A DNA stretch of 64,000 nt from Brenneria bubanii (GCF_022378355.1 NZ_JAKMAJ010000001.1:124001-188000); one strand, 5' to 3'. Counted from the stretch's first letter, positions 1 through 11,597 are shown. Numbers and translations: made by a program. Notes: a model not told the origin generated them from the sequence alone.

Positions 1-1063
<1,063 letters not shown>

Positions 1064-1094
1064 TCTACATCCCGGCAATGCTATAAACATCGCT

Positions 1095-1100
1095 ACTATA
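1095..1100 (-). promoter_or_regulatory. Possible -10 box for ybgC-tolQ
   Basis: TATAGT on the minus strand, about 30 bases before the ybgC GTG start and downstream of the cyd terminator. No convincing -35 box was found at 16-18 bases, so this is only a candidate. Confidence 0.3.
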
Positions 1101-1142
1101 CGCAAGAGAAATGAGGTTGGGAATGGATTGCAACAGCGGAGA

Positions 1143-1174
1143 GAAAATAATTATGGGTTGCCGGCAACCCATAA
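1143..1174 (-). terminator. Intrinsic terminator of the cydABX-ybgE operon
   Basis: A 24-base perfect palindrome at 1151-1174 (TTATGGGTTG stem, CCGG loop) begins 22 bases after the ybgE stop. On the minus strand it is followed by TTATTTTCTC. The structure would end cyd transcripts before ybgC. Confidence 0.8.
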
Positions 1175-1196
1175 CCAAATGGAATAGAGAGTGGGG

Positions 1197-1490
1197 TTAA
1201 TGAAAAAAATGATAGAGTCCGAGCGCCAGGATCGCCAGGGCGGGCAGCGGACTGAAAAAAGCTCGCCAGCGCAGCCGCCGAGGGCGGAATCCGACGCCGT
1301 GAACGACGCCCGCGCAAACGGCCCAGATCAGCAACAATCCCTGCCAAACCGCCAGTTCGCTGGTCCTTGCCGCAAAACGGGTGGGGTCCCAGAAAACACA
1401 GCCTGCCGCCGCAAGCGCCATGACAAGGGAAAGAGCCCTAAGCGGGCTCTTGTCCATCAAACGATACAGCTTATCGACCAAATCACTCAT
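1197..1490 (-). CDS. ybgE: YbgE, cyd operon small membrane protein
   Basis: Small inner-membrane protein (97 aa) encoded at the end of the cytochrome bd operon in enterobacteria. Its biochemical role is not settled. The sequence shows a short cytoplasmic N-terminus (MSDLVDKLYRLMDKSPLR) followed by hydrophobic segments at about residues 18-35, 45-65 and 75-95, and it ends in HFFH. Its ATG overlaps the cydX stop by four bases (ATGA), which implies translational coupling. Confidence 0.9.
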   Translation of the reverse strand: MSDLVDKLYRLMDKSPLRALSLVMALAAAGCVFWDPTRFAARTSELAVWQGLLLIWAVCAGVVHGVGFRPRRLRWRAFFSPLPALAILALGLYHFFH

Positions 1491-1603
1491 TGAGTTTTAT
1501 CTTCGGTCGTTTTGCTTGATTCGCTCTGCTCAAGCGCCAGGGCAGTAATAATCCCCAGTGAACAAGCAAGAAGCGTTCCGAGTATCCAGGCAAAATACCA
1601 CAT
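1487..1603 (-). CDS. cydX: CydX, small subunit of cytochrome bd-I oxidase
   Basis: A 38-residue protein (MWYFAWILGTLLACSLGIIT, then a short hydrophilic tail ending KTTEDKTQ). It is the single-helix accessory subunit required for stable, active cytochrome bd-I. It is too short for routine gene calling but is clearly present: the MWYFAW start is diagnostic of the family, an AGGAGC ribosome site lies upstream, and it sits 17 bases after cydB and overlaps ybgE. Confidence 0.96.
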   Translation of the reverse strand: MWYFAWILGTLLACSLGIITALALEQSESSKTTEDKTQ

Positions 1604-1620
1604 AAAATTAAGCTCCTTAC

Positions 1621-2760
1621 TTAGTACATCGAGTGAGTGTTTTGCTCAATCTGTTCTTTGGTGATCCGTCCGAACATTTTGTAGTAACACCACGCGGTAT
1701 AAGACAGCACGATTGGGACGAAGATAATGGCGACAACCGTCATCACTTTCAACGTCAGCAAGCTAGAAGTAGCATCCCACATGGTCAGACTGACATTCGG
1801 CATGGTGACTGACGGCATGATGAAGGGGAACATCGCCACTCCCGCAGTCAAAATCACGCAAGCGATAGTCAGAGAGGAGAACAGAAACGCCATCGCGCCT
1901 TTCTCCATCCGAGCCATGATGATAGTCAACACCGGTAGCGCCACGCCTAACAGCGGGATTGCCCACAATGCTGGGTGATTGTTGAAGTTAATCAGCCAGG
2001 CCCCGGCCTGATGCGCGACTTCTTTATGCAGCGGGTTGGATTCAGCCGCGGTATTCAACGCGGAAGTAATAACATAGCCATCAATGCCGTAAATAACCCA
2101 AACACCAGCCAGCGCGAAGGCCACCATCATAATCAGCGCGGTCATCTGCGCAACGGATCTGGCGCGGACATGCAGATCGCCATTGGTGCGCATCAACAGA
2201 TAAGTGGCTCCCTGAGTCACAATCATCGTCAGGCTGACGATGCCGGCCAATAACCCAAATGGGTTCAGCAACTGGAAAAAGTTACCGGTGTAATACAGGC
2301 GCAGGTAAGCATCGACATGGAACGGCACGCCCTGCAACAGGTTGCCGAAAGCGACGCCAATCACGACTGGCGGAACAAAGCTGCCGATGAAGATAGCCCA
2401 GTCCCACATGCCGCGCCAGCGCGGGTCTTCGATTTTTGAACGATAGTCAAAACCGACCGGACGGAAGAACAACGACGCCAGCACCAGGATCATCGCGATG
2501 TAGAAACCGGAAAACGCGGCGGCATAAACCATCGGCCAGGCGGCAAACAGCGCGCCACCAGCGGTGATGAGCCATACCTGGTTACCGTCCCAGTGCGGGG
2601 CGATGCTGTTGATCATCACACGGCGTTCGGTATCACTGCGGCCCATCAGCCGAACCAATACCCCCACCCCCATGTCAAAACCATCGGTGACGGCAAAACC
2701 AATCAGCAAAATGCCGATCAACAGCCACCAGATAAATCGTAATACTTCATACTCAAACAT
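1621..2760 (-). CDS. cydB: Cytochrome bd-I ubiquinol oxidase subunit II
   Basis: Subunit II of the high-affinity quinol oxidase that lets the cell respire at low oxygen. The protein has 379 aa, normal for the family, and starts MFEYEVLRFIWWLLIGILL. About eight to nine hydrophobic helices are visible, along with the conserved early segment AVTDGFDMGVG and the HWDGNQVWLITAGGALFAAWP stretch (shown here in part) typical of CydB. It lies 13 bases after cydA and 17 bases before cydX, in one operon. Confidence 0.98.
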   Translation of the reverse strand: MFEYEVLRFIWWLLIGILLIGFAVTDGFDMGVGVLVRLMGRSDTERRVMINSIAPHWDGNQVWLITAGGALFAAWPMVYAAAFSGFYIAMILVLASLFFRPVGFDYRSKIEDPRWRGMWDWAIFIGSFVPPVVIGVAFGNLLQGVPFHVDAYLRLYYTGNFFQLLNPFGLLAGIVSLTMIVTQGATYLLMRTNGDLHVRARSVAQMTALIMMVAFALAGVWVIYGIDGYVITSALNTAAESNPLHKEVAHQAGAWLINFNNHPALWAIPLLGVALPVLTIIMARMEKGAMAFLFSSLTIACVILTAGVAMFPFIMPSVTMPNVSLTMWDATSSLLTLKVMTVVAIIFVPIVLSYTAWCYYKMFGRITKEQIEQNTHSMY

Positions 2761-2773
2761 AGTGGACTCCTGT

Positions 2774-4342
2774 TTACCGTGCTTCCTGCGCGACCGCTAT
2801 AGGCTGTTCAAAGTGATAACGACCCGTTTTCAGGCTGCTTGGCCCCAGACGTGCGAATTTGAACATCAGATACATTTCCGCAATCAGGAATAATGTATAC
2901 AGACCACAGATGAGTCCCATCGAGAACAGGATATCCCCAGCGGTCAATGATGAATTCGCGACCGCAGTCGGCAATACCTCGCCGATGGCCCAAGGCTGAC
3001 GGCCATATTCGGCGACGAACCAGCCCGCCTCAACCGCAATCCACGGTAAAGGAATACCGTAGAGCGCGGCGCGATGCAGCCATTTTCTTTGACCGATTTT
3101 GCCGCGCAGCACCGTCCAGAACGAGAGGCCGATGATCAACAGCATCAGAACGCCACAGGCAACCATAATACGGAAAGAGAAATACAGCGGCGCAACGCGT
3201 GGAATCGAGTCTTTGGTCGCCTGCTGAATCTGCGCTTCGCTCGCATCAGAAACCTTCTGCGTATAGCGTTTCAGCAACATGCCGTAACCCAAATCCTGCT
3301 TGGACTGGTTGAATGCGTCCCTGATTGCGGGGTCGGTGTTGCCGGCACGCAGCTCTTCCAACAGCTGATAAGCCTTCATACCATTACGGATGCGTACTTC
3401 GTGCTGTTCCATCAGCTCTTTCAGGCCGGTAACTTGCTTATCGGTGGAGCGCGTGACGATCAGCCCCATCAGATAAGGAATCCGGATGGCATAATCGTTT
3501 TGCATGGTGTTCTGATTGGGTATGCCGATCAGGGTAAAGGATGCCGGCGCCGGCTGGGTTTCCCATTCGGCTTCGATTGCCGCCAGTTTGGTTTTCTGCA
3601 CATCACCCATTTCATAGCCGGATTCGTCACCCAGTACGATAACCGATAAAACGGAAGCCAGGCCGAAGCTGGCGGCGATAGCGAACGAACGCTTGGCAAA
3701 AGCGATGTCGCGCCCTTTCAGCAGGTAGTAGGAACTGATGCCCAGGATAAACATCGCACCGGTACAGTAGCCAGCGGCGACGGTGTGAACAAATTTCACC
3801 TGCGCAACCGGGTTCAGCACCAGAGAAGCAAAGCTCACCATTTCCATGCGCATGGTTTCAAAATTGAAATCAGAGGCGATAGGGTTTTGCATCCAGCCAT
3901 TTGCCACCAGAATCCACAAGGCGGAGAAGTTGGAACCCAAGGCGACGAGCCAGGTAACCGCCATGTGTTGAACTTTTCCCAAACGATCCCAGCCGAAAAA
4001 GAACAGACCGACAAACGTGGATTCAAGGAAAAATGCCATCAGGCCTTCAATGGCGAGCGGAGCGCCGAAAATATCCCCGACGTAATGCGAAAAATATGAC
4101 CAGTTGGTACCAAACTGGAATTCCATCGTCAGGCCGGTAGCCACCCCCAGAGCAAAGTTAATTGCAAATAACTTGCCCCAGAATTTGGTCATATCTTTGT
4201 AGATTTGTTTGCCAGACAGCACATATACCGTTTCCATAATCGCCAGCAAAAACGCCATTCCCAGCGTTAATGGTACGAATAGAAAATGGTACATCGCAGT
4301 TAAGGCAAACTGTAAGCGTGACAGTTCGACTATATCAAACAT
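2774..4342 (-). CDS. cydA: Cytochrome bd-I ubiquinol oxidase subunit I
   Basis: Subunit I carries haems b558, b595 and d and the quinol-binding Q loop. The 522-aa product starts [20 protein letters not shown], which includes the early conserved His ligand. [20 protein letters not shown] near residue 390-410 is the characteristic CydA motif. A long hydrophilic loop at about residues 240-380 corresponds to the long Q-loop form of enterobacteria. It is the first gene of cydABX-ybgE. In E. coli this operon is controlled by ArcA and FNR; candidate sites are listed upstream. Confidence 0.98.
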   Translation of the reverse strand: MFDIVELSRLQFALTAMYHFLFVPLTLGMAFLLAIMETVYVLSGKQIYKDMTKFWGKLFAINFALGVATGLTMEFQFGTNWSYFSHYVGDIFGAPLAIEGLMAFFLESTFVGLFFFGWDRLGKVQHMAVTWLVALGSNFSALWILVANGWMQNPIASDFNFETMRMEMVSFASLVLNPVAQVKFVHTVAAGYCTGAMFILGISSYYLLKGRDIAFAKRSFAIAASFGLASVLSVIVLGDESGYEMGDVQKTKLAAIEAEWETQPAPASFTLIGIPNQNTMQNDYAIRIPYLMGLIVTRSTDKQVTGLKELMEQHEVRIRNGMKAYQLLEELRAGNTDPAIRDAFNQSKQDLGYGMLLKRYTQKVSDASEAQIQQATKDSIPRVAPLYFSFRIMVACGVLMLLIIGLSFWTVLRGKIGQRKWLHRAALYGIPLPWIAVEAGWFVAEYGRQPWAIGEVLPTAVANSSLTAGDILFSMGLICGLYTLFLIAEMYLMFKFARLGPSSLKTGRYHFEQPIAVAQEAR

Positions 4343-5064
4343 CTTGACTCCTTGCTCCTCGCAGGAAGGTTTTAGCTTGCAGCACCTCGCAAGCCACTAA
4401 ACACCCGTAAGTAAACACCAAAAAAAGCACACAACAATAAATTGCTTCAGGACAAGACACAGCAACCGCCGAAAAAAACATCGGCAATACCGCGGCAAGC
4501 CAAAGAAAAATCACAATAATTACAAGTATCGTATCCTAAGACAGAGTGTCGGTATATTACGCCTGTAATCCCGCACAATAAATAGGTTTTTACGTGACCC
4601 AGATTGGGTTTTGGGTTTCAAATCAACTTTGGAGATAAAACAGATCTCACTCAAGAATTGACCTGGCGCAATTTAAGCCCATTTCTTAAAATATATCCAT
4701 AGACAAATCTTGATCTAAAATAAATTAATCTCCTAGTGTTAATTAACGGGTGATATAAATTTCACATTAACCGATATTGTTAATGCAATGTGATTTATTG
4801 GTTTAAATTTAAATTAAATTGGTAATATATTCTTTACCTGAAATATCACCGCCGCCGTACGACGTGCCGCGCTTTCCCATTCACCGTATTCATCATTCGC
4901 CCTATATTTATAGACCATAATCACCTATCTTTATTGTTACGGCATTGTTGTAATTAATTAACAACCATGACCATCGCTGATGATTGGGCGAATATATTAG
5001 AATTTCGTCATTCGAAATCACGGCAGGCGACGGTTATGACGAGAGGCCGGCAAGGCGATCGACA
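4343..5064. promoter_or_regulatory. cydA upstream region, AT-rich, with ArcA-like boxes
   Basis: This 720-base stretch between cydA and the sucD terminator holds no convincing gene; mngRAB, found here in E. coli, is absent. The part from about 4680 to 4830 is very AT-rich and carries GTTAATTAAC at 4738-4747, which matches the ArcA-type TTAATTA core. A perfect inverted repeat CATTAAC/GTTAATG lies at 4765-4771 and 4779-4785. A weak FNR half-site TTGAT begins at 4710. Reading frames in this region look like chance. Regulation of cyd by ArcA and FNR is known in E. coli; the site calls are by eye. Confidence 0.5.
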
Positions 5065-5096
5065 TAAAAAAGGCCACCTAATGATATCTGGCGGCC
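5065..5096 (-). terminator. Intrinsic terminator after sucD
   Basis: On the minus strand, GGCCGCC (5090-5096) pairs with GGTGGCC (5072-5078), allowing one G-U pair, and is followed by seven T (5065-5071). It lies 45 bases after the sucD stop and closes the sdh-suc transcription unit. Confidence 0.85.
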
Positions 5097-5141
5097 AAAC
5101 ATGTCGAATGATGAAATTGATTCCCGTTTGCTATAACCCAC

Positions 5142-6014
5142 TCAGCGCGCAAGCACGGTTTTTACCGCATCGCCGATATCGGCCAGACTGCGCACGGTTT
5201 TCACCCCGGCGGCTTCCAGCGCGGCAAACTTGTCATCAGCGGTGCCTTTGCCACCGGCGATAATTGCCCCGGCATGCCCCATACGCTTACCTTTGGGCGC
5301 AGTAACGCCGGCAATATAGCTGACCACGGGTTTGGCGACGTGTTCTTTAATGTATGCAGCGGCTTCTTCTTCCGCCGTTCCGCCAATTTCGCCGATCATG
5401 ACAATCGCTTCAGTCTGCGGATCTTGCTCAAACAGTTGTAAAATATCAATGAAGCTGGAGCCGGGAATGGGATCGCCGCCGATACCGACACAGCTGGACT
5501 GTCCCAGTCCGGCATCGGTTGTCTGTTTTACCGCTTCGTAAGTCAGGGTGCCGGAACGGGAAACGATCCCCACTTTTCCCGGCAGGTGGATATGACCAGG
5601 CATAATGCCGATCTTGCACTCGCCCGGCGTAATAACGCCAGGGCAGTTCGGACCAATCATCCGTACGCCGCTTTCGTCCAGCTTGACCTTGACGGTCAAC
5701 ATATCCAGGGTCGGAATACCTTCGGTAATACAAACAATCAGCTCGATGCCCGCGTCTATGGCTTCCAGAATCGAATCTTTGCAGAACGGCGCCGGCACAT
5801 AGATGACGGAGACGGTCGCACCGGTGGCCGCAATGGCCTCGCGCACCGTATTGAATACCGGTAATCCCAGATGCGTCGTTCCGCCCTTGCCCGGCGTTAC
5901 GCCACCGACTAACCGGGTGCCATAAGCAAGCGCTTGCTCCGAGTGAAAAGTCCCCTGACTGCCGGTAAACCCCTGGCAAATGACGTTGGTCTTTTTATCG
6001 ATCAGAATGGACAT
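5142..6014 (-). CDS. sucD: Succinyl-CoA ligase, alpha subunit
   Basis: The alpha subunit binds CoA and carries the phosphohistidine. With SucC it converts succinyl-CoA to succinate with ATP or GTP formation. The protein has 290 aa and starts [20 protein letters not shown], the CoA-binding Rossmann start. The active-site GHAGAI with the phosphorylated His is near residue 246. Its ATG shares one base with the sucC stop (TAATG), so the two subunits are translationally coupled. Confidence 0.98.
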   Translation of the reverse strand: MSILIDKKTNVICQGFTGSQGTFHSEQALAYGTRLVGGVTPGKGGTTHLGLPVFNTVREAIAATGATVSVIYVPAPFCKDSILEAIDAGIELIVCITEGIPTLDMLTVKVKLDESGVRMIGPNCPGVITPGECKIGIMPGHIHLPGKVGIVSRSGTLTYEAVKQTTDAGLGQSSCVGIGGDPIPGSSFIDILQLFEQDPQTEAIVMIGEIGGTAEEEAAAYIKEHVAKPVVSYIAGVTAPKGKRMGHAGAIIAGGKGTADDKFAALEAAGVKTVRSLADIGDAVKTVLAR

Positions 6015-7180
6015 TATTTATCCCCCGTTGCTGCGACCACTTGCTGAGCAGCATCTATCAAACTCGTGGCGGCAATAATATTCAGACCGCTGTCCGCCAG
6101 TTTTCTTGCGCCCAGATCCGCGTTGTTCCCTTCCAGGCGAACGACGACCGGTACGTTAACGCCCACTTCCGCGACAGCCCCGATGATACCGTCGGCGATC
6201 AGATCGCAACGCACGATGCCGCCGAAAATATTGACCAATACGGCCTTGACGTTGTCATCAGACAAAATAATTTTAAACGCTTCAGTCACGCGCTCCTTGG
6301 TCGCGCCGCCGCCGACGTCAAGGAAGTTAGCCGGCGCGCCGCCATGCAGCTTGACGATGTCCATCGTTCCCATTGCCAAACCGGCGCCATTCACCATGCA
6401 GCCGATATTGCCGTCAAGCGCGACATAGTTCAGTTCCCACTGCGCGGCATGCGCTTCGCGCGCGTCTTCCTGGGTTGGATCCTGCATCTCGCGCAGCTCG
6501 GGCTGACGAAACAGCGCATTACCGTCGACCGCCAGCTTACCGTCCAGGCAGATTAAATCGCCCTGAGTGGTGATCACCAGCGGGTTAATTTCCACCAGCG
6601 ACAGATCACGCTCCAGAAACAACTTCCCGAGCCCCATAAAAATGTGGGTAAACTGGGCGACCTGCTTGCCGCTTAACCCCATGTTAAAAGCCAGTTCGCG
6701 TCCCTGATAGGGCTGAGGCCCGGTCAGCGGATCCAGTACGGCCTTGTGAATCAGTTCCGGCGTTTCCTGTGCGACTTTTTCAATCTCGACGCCGCCTTCC
6801 GTGGACGCCATAAACACCACGCGGCGGCTGCCGCGGTCAACGACGGCCCCCAGGTAGAGTTCTTTATCAATGTCGGTCGCGGCTTCCACCAAAATCTGAT
6901 GAACCGGCTGCCCAACGGCGTCCGTTTGGTAAGTCACCAGATTTTTACCCACCCAGCTTTCAGCAAACGCGCGAATTTCTTCTTTGTTGCCGACAACCTT
7001 CACGCCGCCCGCTTTACCGCGGCCGCCTGCGTGAACCTGACATTTAACCACCCATGGACCCGCACCAATTTTTGATGCTGCCTCTTCCGCCTCGCGCGGT
7101 GTAGTACAGGCATAGCCGACCGGCGCCGGTAACCCATATCGAGCAAACAGTTGTTTTGCCTGATATTCATGTAAATTCAT
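6014..7180 (-). CDS. sucC: Succinyl-CoA ligase, beta subunit
   Basis: ATP-grasp beta subunit of succinyl-CoA synthetase, 388 aa, full length. It starts [20 protein letters not shown]. The glycine-rich [10 protein letters not shown] near residue 50 belongs to the ATP-grasp nucleotide site, and the C-terminal part contains [17 protein letters not shown]. It lies between sucB (122-base gap) and sucD (1-base overlap). Confidence 0.98.
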   Translation of the reverse strand: MNLHEYQAKQLFARYGLPAPVGYACTTPREAEEAASKIGAGPWVVKCQVHAGGRGKAGGVKVVGNKEEIRAFAESWVGKNLVTYQTDAVGQPVHQILVEAATDIDKELYLGAVVDRGSRRVVFMASTEGGVEIEKVAQETPELIHKAVLDPLTGPQPYQGRELAFNMGLSGKQVAQFTHIFMGLGKLFLERDLSLVEINPLVITTQGDLICLDGKLAVDGNALFRQPELREMQDPTQEDAREAHAAQWELNYVALDGNIGCMVNGAGLAMGTMDIVKLHGGAPANFLDVGGGATKERVTEAFKIILSDDNVKAVLVNIFGGIVRCDLIADGIIGAVAEVGVNVPVVVRLEGNNADLGARKLADSGLNIIAATSLIDAAQQVVAATGDK

Positions 7181-7302
7181 GATGTTCTATCCATCCAGGT
7201 TTTTCATTTCCGAGAGCGTCATTAATAACAACGACCTGCATAGCACATGCTTGTAGTTATAAGTTATGAACGGCGGGCATTCGACGAACCGCCGCCCGAT
7301 GA
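7181..7302 (-). other. sucB-sucC spacer with hairpin
   Basis: 122-base spacer. A GC-rich stem (GGCGG and CCGCC arms at about 7272-7294) lies just after the sucB stop and has no T tract. It could protect the 3' end of an upstream fragment or pause polymerase; no gene is seen. Confidence 0.4.
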
Positions 7303-8526
7303 TCAGATATCCAGAAGCAAACGAGTCGGATCTTCCAGCAACTCTTTTATCGTCACCAGGAAGCCGACGGACTCACGGCCATCAATCAGGCGGTGATCGT
7401 AAGAGAGCGCCAGATACATCATCGGCAGAATGACAACCTGACCGTCCACCGCCATCGGACGATCTTTAATTGCGTGCATACCAAGGATAGCGCTCTGGGG
7501 CGGGTTAATAATCGGGGTAGACATCAGCGAACCAAAGACGCCGCCATTGGTAATGGTAAAATTACCACCGGTCAGCTCCTCAACGGTCAGTTTGCCATCG
7601 CGGCCTTTCAGCGCCAGCTCTTTGATCCGTTTCTCAATCTCAGCCATGCCTAGTGTATCAACATCTCGCAGTACAGGGGTAACTAAACCGCGCGGCGTCG
7701 ATACCGCAATGCTGACATCGAAATAGTTGTGATAAACCACGTCTTCGCCATCAATCGAGGCATTAACCTCAGGATAGCGTTTCAGAGCCTCAACCACCGC
7801 CTTGAGGTAAAAAGACATGAACCCTAAACGCACAGCATGGCGTTTTTCAAAGACTTCGCCATATTGTTTGCGCAAATCCATAATCGGCTTCATGTTGACT
7901 TCATTGAATGTCGTCAGCATCGCCGTACTGTTTTTCGCTTCCAGCAGTCGCTCAGCCACGCGTTTACGCAGCCGCGTCATGGGAACGCGTTTTTCGCTGC
8001 GCACTGCCGCCGTCGGCTCCGGCGCGGGCGCCGCCGCCGGTTTGCTGTCATTCTTGAGCGTTTTTTCTTTCTCAGACAAATAGTTATCAATATCTTCGCG
8101 GGTAATGCGTCCGCCGACGCCGCTGCCTTTAACGGCGGCGGGATCCAGGTCATGTTCCGCAATTAAACGTCGGATCGCCGGGCTGAGCGCATCGTTGTGT
8201 TCATCTTCCAGACCGGCGGTATAGCGCTGAGCCGGGGTAGACTCCTTGCTCTGCGACTTTTCGCTGGTTTCCTTGCCCGAGCTGTCTCCCGGGCGAAGGC
8301 GGGCCAGTACCTGGCGGGAAGTCACCGTGGCGCCCTCATCCTCGAGAATACTGTCCAGTATCCCCGCCTCGACGGCGGGGACTTCCAGTACCACCTTGTC
8401 GGTTTCAATTTCGACCAGCACTTCATCACGCTGGACGCTATCGCCCGGCTTTTTATGCCAGGTAGCAACGGTGGCATCGGCTACCGATTCGGGCAGGTCA
8501 GGGACGAGAATATCTACGCTACTCAT
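7303..8526 (-). CDS. sucB: Dihydrolipoyl succinyltransferase, E2 of 2-oxoglutarate dehydrogenase
   Basis: Core E2 of the 2-oxoglutarate dehydrogenase complex; it transfers succinyl from lipoyl-lysine to CoA. The 407-aa protein has an N-terminal lipoyl domain with [13 protein letters not shown], where the Lys near residue 44 is lipoylated. An alanine/proline-rich linker follows, then a peripheral-subunit-binding domain ([20 protein letters not shown]) and the catalytic domain ending with [12 protein letters not shown], which holds the active His. It starts 15 bases after sucA. Confidence 0.98.
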   Translation of the reverse strand: MSSVDILVPDLPESVADATVATWHKKPGDSVQRDEVLVEIETDKVVLEVPAVEAGILDSILEDEGATVTSRQVLARLRPGDSSGKETSEKSQSKESTPAQRYTAGLEDEHNDALSPAIRRLIAEHDLDPAAVKGSGVGGRITREDIDNYLSEKEKTLKNDSKPAAAPAPEPTAAVRSEKRVPMTRLRKRVAERLLEAKNSTAMLTTFNEVNMKPIMDLRKQYGEVFEKRHAVRLGFMSFYLKAVVEALKRYPEVNASIDGEDVVYHNYFDVSIAVSTPRGLVTPVLRDVDTLGMAEIEKRIKELALKGRDGKLTVEELTGGNFTITNGGVFGSLMSTPIINPPQSAILGMHAIKDRPMAVDGQVVILPMMYLALSYDHRLIDGRESVGFLVTIKELLEDPTRLLLDI

Positions 8527-8541
8527 TATCTATCCTTTTAT

Positions 8542-11349
8542 TTAATCAACGTTCAGCGCGTCATTAACCAGAGCTTGCTGTTGTTTCTGGTGTACGGACA
8601 AGTAGCCAACAGCTGGAGAAGCGGAGGCTGGACGTCCGGCGTAACGTAAAGAAGCCCCAAACGGAATAACTTCACGGAAATGATGCTGGCTGCAATACCA
8701 GGCGCCCTGATTCAGCGGCTCTTCCTGACACCATACGAAATCATGGACGTGAGAGAACGGCTCTAGCGCGGTTTGCACCGCCTGATGCGGGAAAGGGTAA
8801 AGTTGTTCAATACGCACCAGTGCCACATCCTGTTGTTCATTCTTGCGACGCTGTTCCAGCAGGTCATAATAAACCTTACCTGAGCAGAGGACGACGCGTT
8901 TGACCGCTTTAGCATCCAAGTCGTCGATTTCACCAATCGCCGGCTGGAAACAACCGTTCGCCAAATCATCCAGAGAAGAGATCGCCAGCGGATGGCGCAG
9001 CAGCGATTTTGGCGACATAACGATCAGCGGCCGGCGCATGCCGCGCAGCGCCTGCCGGCGGAGCATGTGATAAACCTGCGCCGGCGTCGAGGGAATACAT
9101 ACCTGCATATTCTGTTCGGCGCACAACTGCAGATAACGTTCAAGACGAGCCGAAGAGTGTTCCGGTCCCTGCCCTTCGTAACCGTGCGGCAGCAACATCA
9201 CCAATCCGCACATCCGGCCCCATTTCTGCTCGCCGGAGCTGATGAATTGGTCGATAACCACCTGAGCCCCGTTGGCGAAGTCGCCGAATTGCGCTTCCCA
9301 GATAGTCAGGGTGCGGGGCTCGGCGGTCGCATAACCATATTCAAACGCCAGTACCGCTTCTTCCGACAGCACCGAATCCCACACCTGGAATTCCCCCTGC
9401 GCATTGTGCACATGCTCAAGCGGCGTGTAACCGGAACCGTTTTTCTGATTATGCACTACGGCATGACGATGGAAAAAGGTTCCGCGGCCGGTGTCCTCGC
9501 CCGACAGACGTACCGATACGCCGTCATCAACCAGCGTAGCGTAGGCCAGCATTTCCGCCGCGCCCCAGTCGAACGGTTTACCGCCGTTCGCCATTTCGGC
9601 ACGATCGCGATACACCTTCGCTACCCGCGGCTGCATTTCTATCGCTTCGGGGATCTCGCTGATTCGCTTGGCCAGCGCCTGTAACCGCTTCATATCAACG
9701 CGGTTGGGATAAGGCTCGTCCCACTCATGATTCAGATAAGGCGACCAGGTGAAAGACTGCATATCAATCTCGTGCCGTTCTTCCACCACGCACTCGCCGT
9801 CATCCAGCGCGTCGCGGTACAGATTGATCATTTCGGTGGCGTCTTCCAGCGTTACCACCTTTTCCTGTTCCAGACGGTCGGCATACACCTTGCGCGGCGT
9901 CGGATGTTTCTTGATTTTACGGTACATCATCGGCTGAGTGGCGCTGGGTTCATCGGCTTCATTATGGCCGTGCCGGCGGTAACAAATCAGATCGATAAAT
10001 ACGTCACGCTTAAAGGTATTACGAAAATCCAGCGCCAGACGAGTCACGAAGGCGACCGCTTCCGGATCGTCGGAGTTAACGTGAAAAATCGGCGCCTGAA
10101 CCATTTTACCGATATCCGTACAATATTCCGTGGAGCGGATATCCAGCAGGTTAGAGGTGGTGAAGCCGATACGGTTATTAATGACAATGCGCAAGGTGCC
10201 GCCCACCTCATAACCGCGCACCTTGGACATGTTCAACGTTTCCTGCACCACGCCCTGCCCGCTGATCGCCGCATCGCCATGAATAGTCACCGGAAGAACC
10301 AGCGTACCGACAGGGTTGTCCAGCCGATCGAGGCGAGCGCGCACCGAGCCGGTCACCACCGGACTGACGATTTCCAGATGCGAGGGGTTGAAGGCCAGCG
10401 CCAGATGCACCGGACCGCCATCCGTCTCCAGATCGGAGGAGAAGCCCTGATGGTATTTCACATCCCCGGTGCCCAGGTGCTCTTTATGTTTGCCGGAGAA
10501 TTCATCAAACAAATCCTGCGGCTCTTTGCCAACCACGTTAATCAGTACATTCAGACGGCCGCGGTGCGCCATGCCCAACACCACTTCACGCGTGCCATTG
10601 TTGCCCGCATGACGAACCAGCTCTTTCAGCATCGGCACCAGCGCGTCGCCCCCTTCCAGCGAGAAGCGCTTGGCGCCGGGGAACTTGGCGCCAAGATAGC
10701 GCTCCAGGCCTTCCGCCGCGGTCAGCTCTTTCAGGAAGCGCTTTTTCTCATCGGCGGTAAAAGAGGGCTGTCCGATCACCGATTCAATCCGGTGCTGGAT
10801 CCAGCGCTTCTCTTCGGTATTGGTGATATGCATATACTCGGCCCCGATCGACCCGCAGTAGGTCTGCTTCAGCGCCTGATACAGCTCGCCCAGATTCATG
10901 GTGTCTTTGCCGATGGCGAACGACCCCACGTTAAAGGTTTCCTGCAAATCATCCTGGGTCAGATTATGGTAGTCGAGATCCAGTTCGGGTACGGGGATCC
11001 GCGGACGCAGATTCAGAGGATCGAGATTCGCCTGCTGATGACCGCGGAAACGAAACGCATTGATAAGCTGCAATACTTTTACCTGTTTTGCATCATTATC
11101 CGGATCGGTGATCGACGAAGCGTGACGAGAGGAATCCTTCGCCAGACGACGAAAATACTCGCGGGTTTTGGAGTGGAATTGGTCCGGTTTAATCCCAGCC
11201 GTGGGCAACTGCTGGAAAATCGAACGCCAGCTGAGATCGATTGAGTCCGGATCGGTTAAAAAATCTTCATAGAGCTGCTCTATGTAGGACTGGTTTGCGC
11301 CCGCCAGATAGGAGGAATCCAGCCAGGCCTTCATTGCGCCGTTCTGCAT
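8542..11349 (-). CDS. sucA: 2-oxoglutarate dehydrogenase E1 component
   Basis: Thiamine-diphosphate-dependent decarboxylase that commits 2-oxoglutarate to succinyl-CoA in the TCA cycle. The product has 935 aa, close to the E. coli length, with N-terminus MQNGAMKAWLDSSYLAGANQ. The core includes GMAHRGRLNVL, the HGDAAISGQGVVQETLNMS region of the ThDP fold, and the YRRHGHNEADEPS signature. It is followed by sucB at 15 bases. Spaced repeats in its leader are described separately. Confidence 0.98.
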   Translation of the reverse strand: MQNGAMKAWLDSSYLAGANQSYIEQLYEDFLTDPDSIDLSWRSIFQQLPTAGIKPDQFHSKTREYFRRLAKDSSRHASSITDPDNDAKQVKVLQLINAFRFRGHQQANLDPLNLRPRIPVPELDLDYHNLTQDDLQETFNVGSFAIGKDTMNLGELYQALKQTYCGSIGAEYMHITNTEEKRWIQHRIESVIGQPSFTADEKKRFLKELTAAEGLERYLGAKFPGAKRFSLEGGDALVPMLKELVRHAGNNGTREVVLGMAHRGRLNVLINVVGKEPQDLFDEFSGKHKEHLGTGDVKYHQGFSSDLETDGGPVHLALAFNPSHLEIVSPVVTGSVRARLDRLDNPVGTLVLPVTIHGDAAISGQGVVQETLNMSKVRGYEVGGTLRIVINNRIGFTTSNLLDIRSTEYCTDIGKMVQAPIFHVNSDDPEAVAFVTRLALDFRNTFKRDVFIDLICYRRHGHNEADEPSATQPMMYRKIKKHPTPRKVYADRLEQEKVVTLEDATEMINLYRDALDDGECVVEERHEIDMQSFTWSPYLNHEWDEPYPNRVDMKRLQALAKRISEIPEAIEMQPRVAKVYRDRAEMANGGKPFDWGAAEMLAYATLVDDGVSVRLSGEDTGRGTFFHRHAVVHNQKNGSGYTPLEHVHNAQGEFQVWDSVLSEEAVLAFEYGYATAEPRTLTIWEAQFGDFANGAQVVIDQFISSGEQKWGRMCGLVMLLPHGYEGQGPEHSSARLERYLQLCAEQNMQVCIPSTPAQVYHMLRRQALRGMRRPLIVMSPKSLLRHPLAISSLDDLANGCFQPAIGEIDDLDAKAVKRVVLCSGKVYYDLLEQRRKNEQQDVALVRIEQLYPFPHQAVQTALEPFSHVHDFVWCQEEPLNQGAWYCSQHHFREVIPFGASLRYAGRPASASPAVGYLSVHQKQQQALVNDALNVD

Positions 11350-11463
11350 TATGATCCCTTAAGCTAATAAGCTTCAGTTTTCGCCGTGGTTAACATGTCA
11401 TTCGTGCCATATATCGATTGCCGCCATCCCTCTGGACCGCAGCCGGTTTCAGAGGAAGAGCAT

Positions 11464-11514
11464 TTTGATCCGTTTAACAAATTGCTCTGTTTAACAATTT
11501 TCCCTGTTTAACAA
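11464..11514 (-). repeat. Three tandem 17-base repeats upstream of sucA
   Basis: Read on the minus strand, three consecutive 17-base units each begin TTGTTAAAC (units 11498-11514, 11481-11497 and 11464-11480). Adjacent units match at 14 of 17 positions. They lie in the 254-base sdhB-sucA spacer, about 115 bases before the sucA start. They could bind a regulator or belong to the sucA leader; the function is unknown. Confidence 0.75.
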
Positions 11515-11573
11515 TAAAGCCCTGCGTCGCCGTTGCCCGCCGCCCTGTGGAGACGATCCAGGCATACTACTGC

Positions 11574-11597
11574 GGGGATGACGTAAATCGCATCCCC
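11574..11597 (-). other. Hairpin just after sdhB
   Basis: GGGGATG (11574-11580) and CATCCCC (11591-11597) form a 7-bp stem with a 10-base loop, 7 bases beyond the sdhB stop. There is no T tract. It is a possible 3'-end stabiliser or processing site between sdh and suc. Confidence 0.5.

Noticed and set aside
4967-5263. 98-codon plus-strand frame between cydA and sucD
   Set aside because: It runs through the sucD terminator and into sucD antisense; no protein features.
9727-11244. 505-codon plus-strand frame opposite sucA
   Set aside because: Antisense shadow of a well-supported gene; composition follows the complementary codons and no family is recognised.
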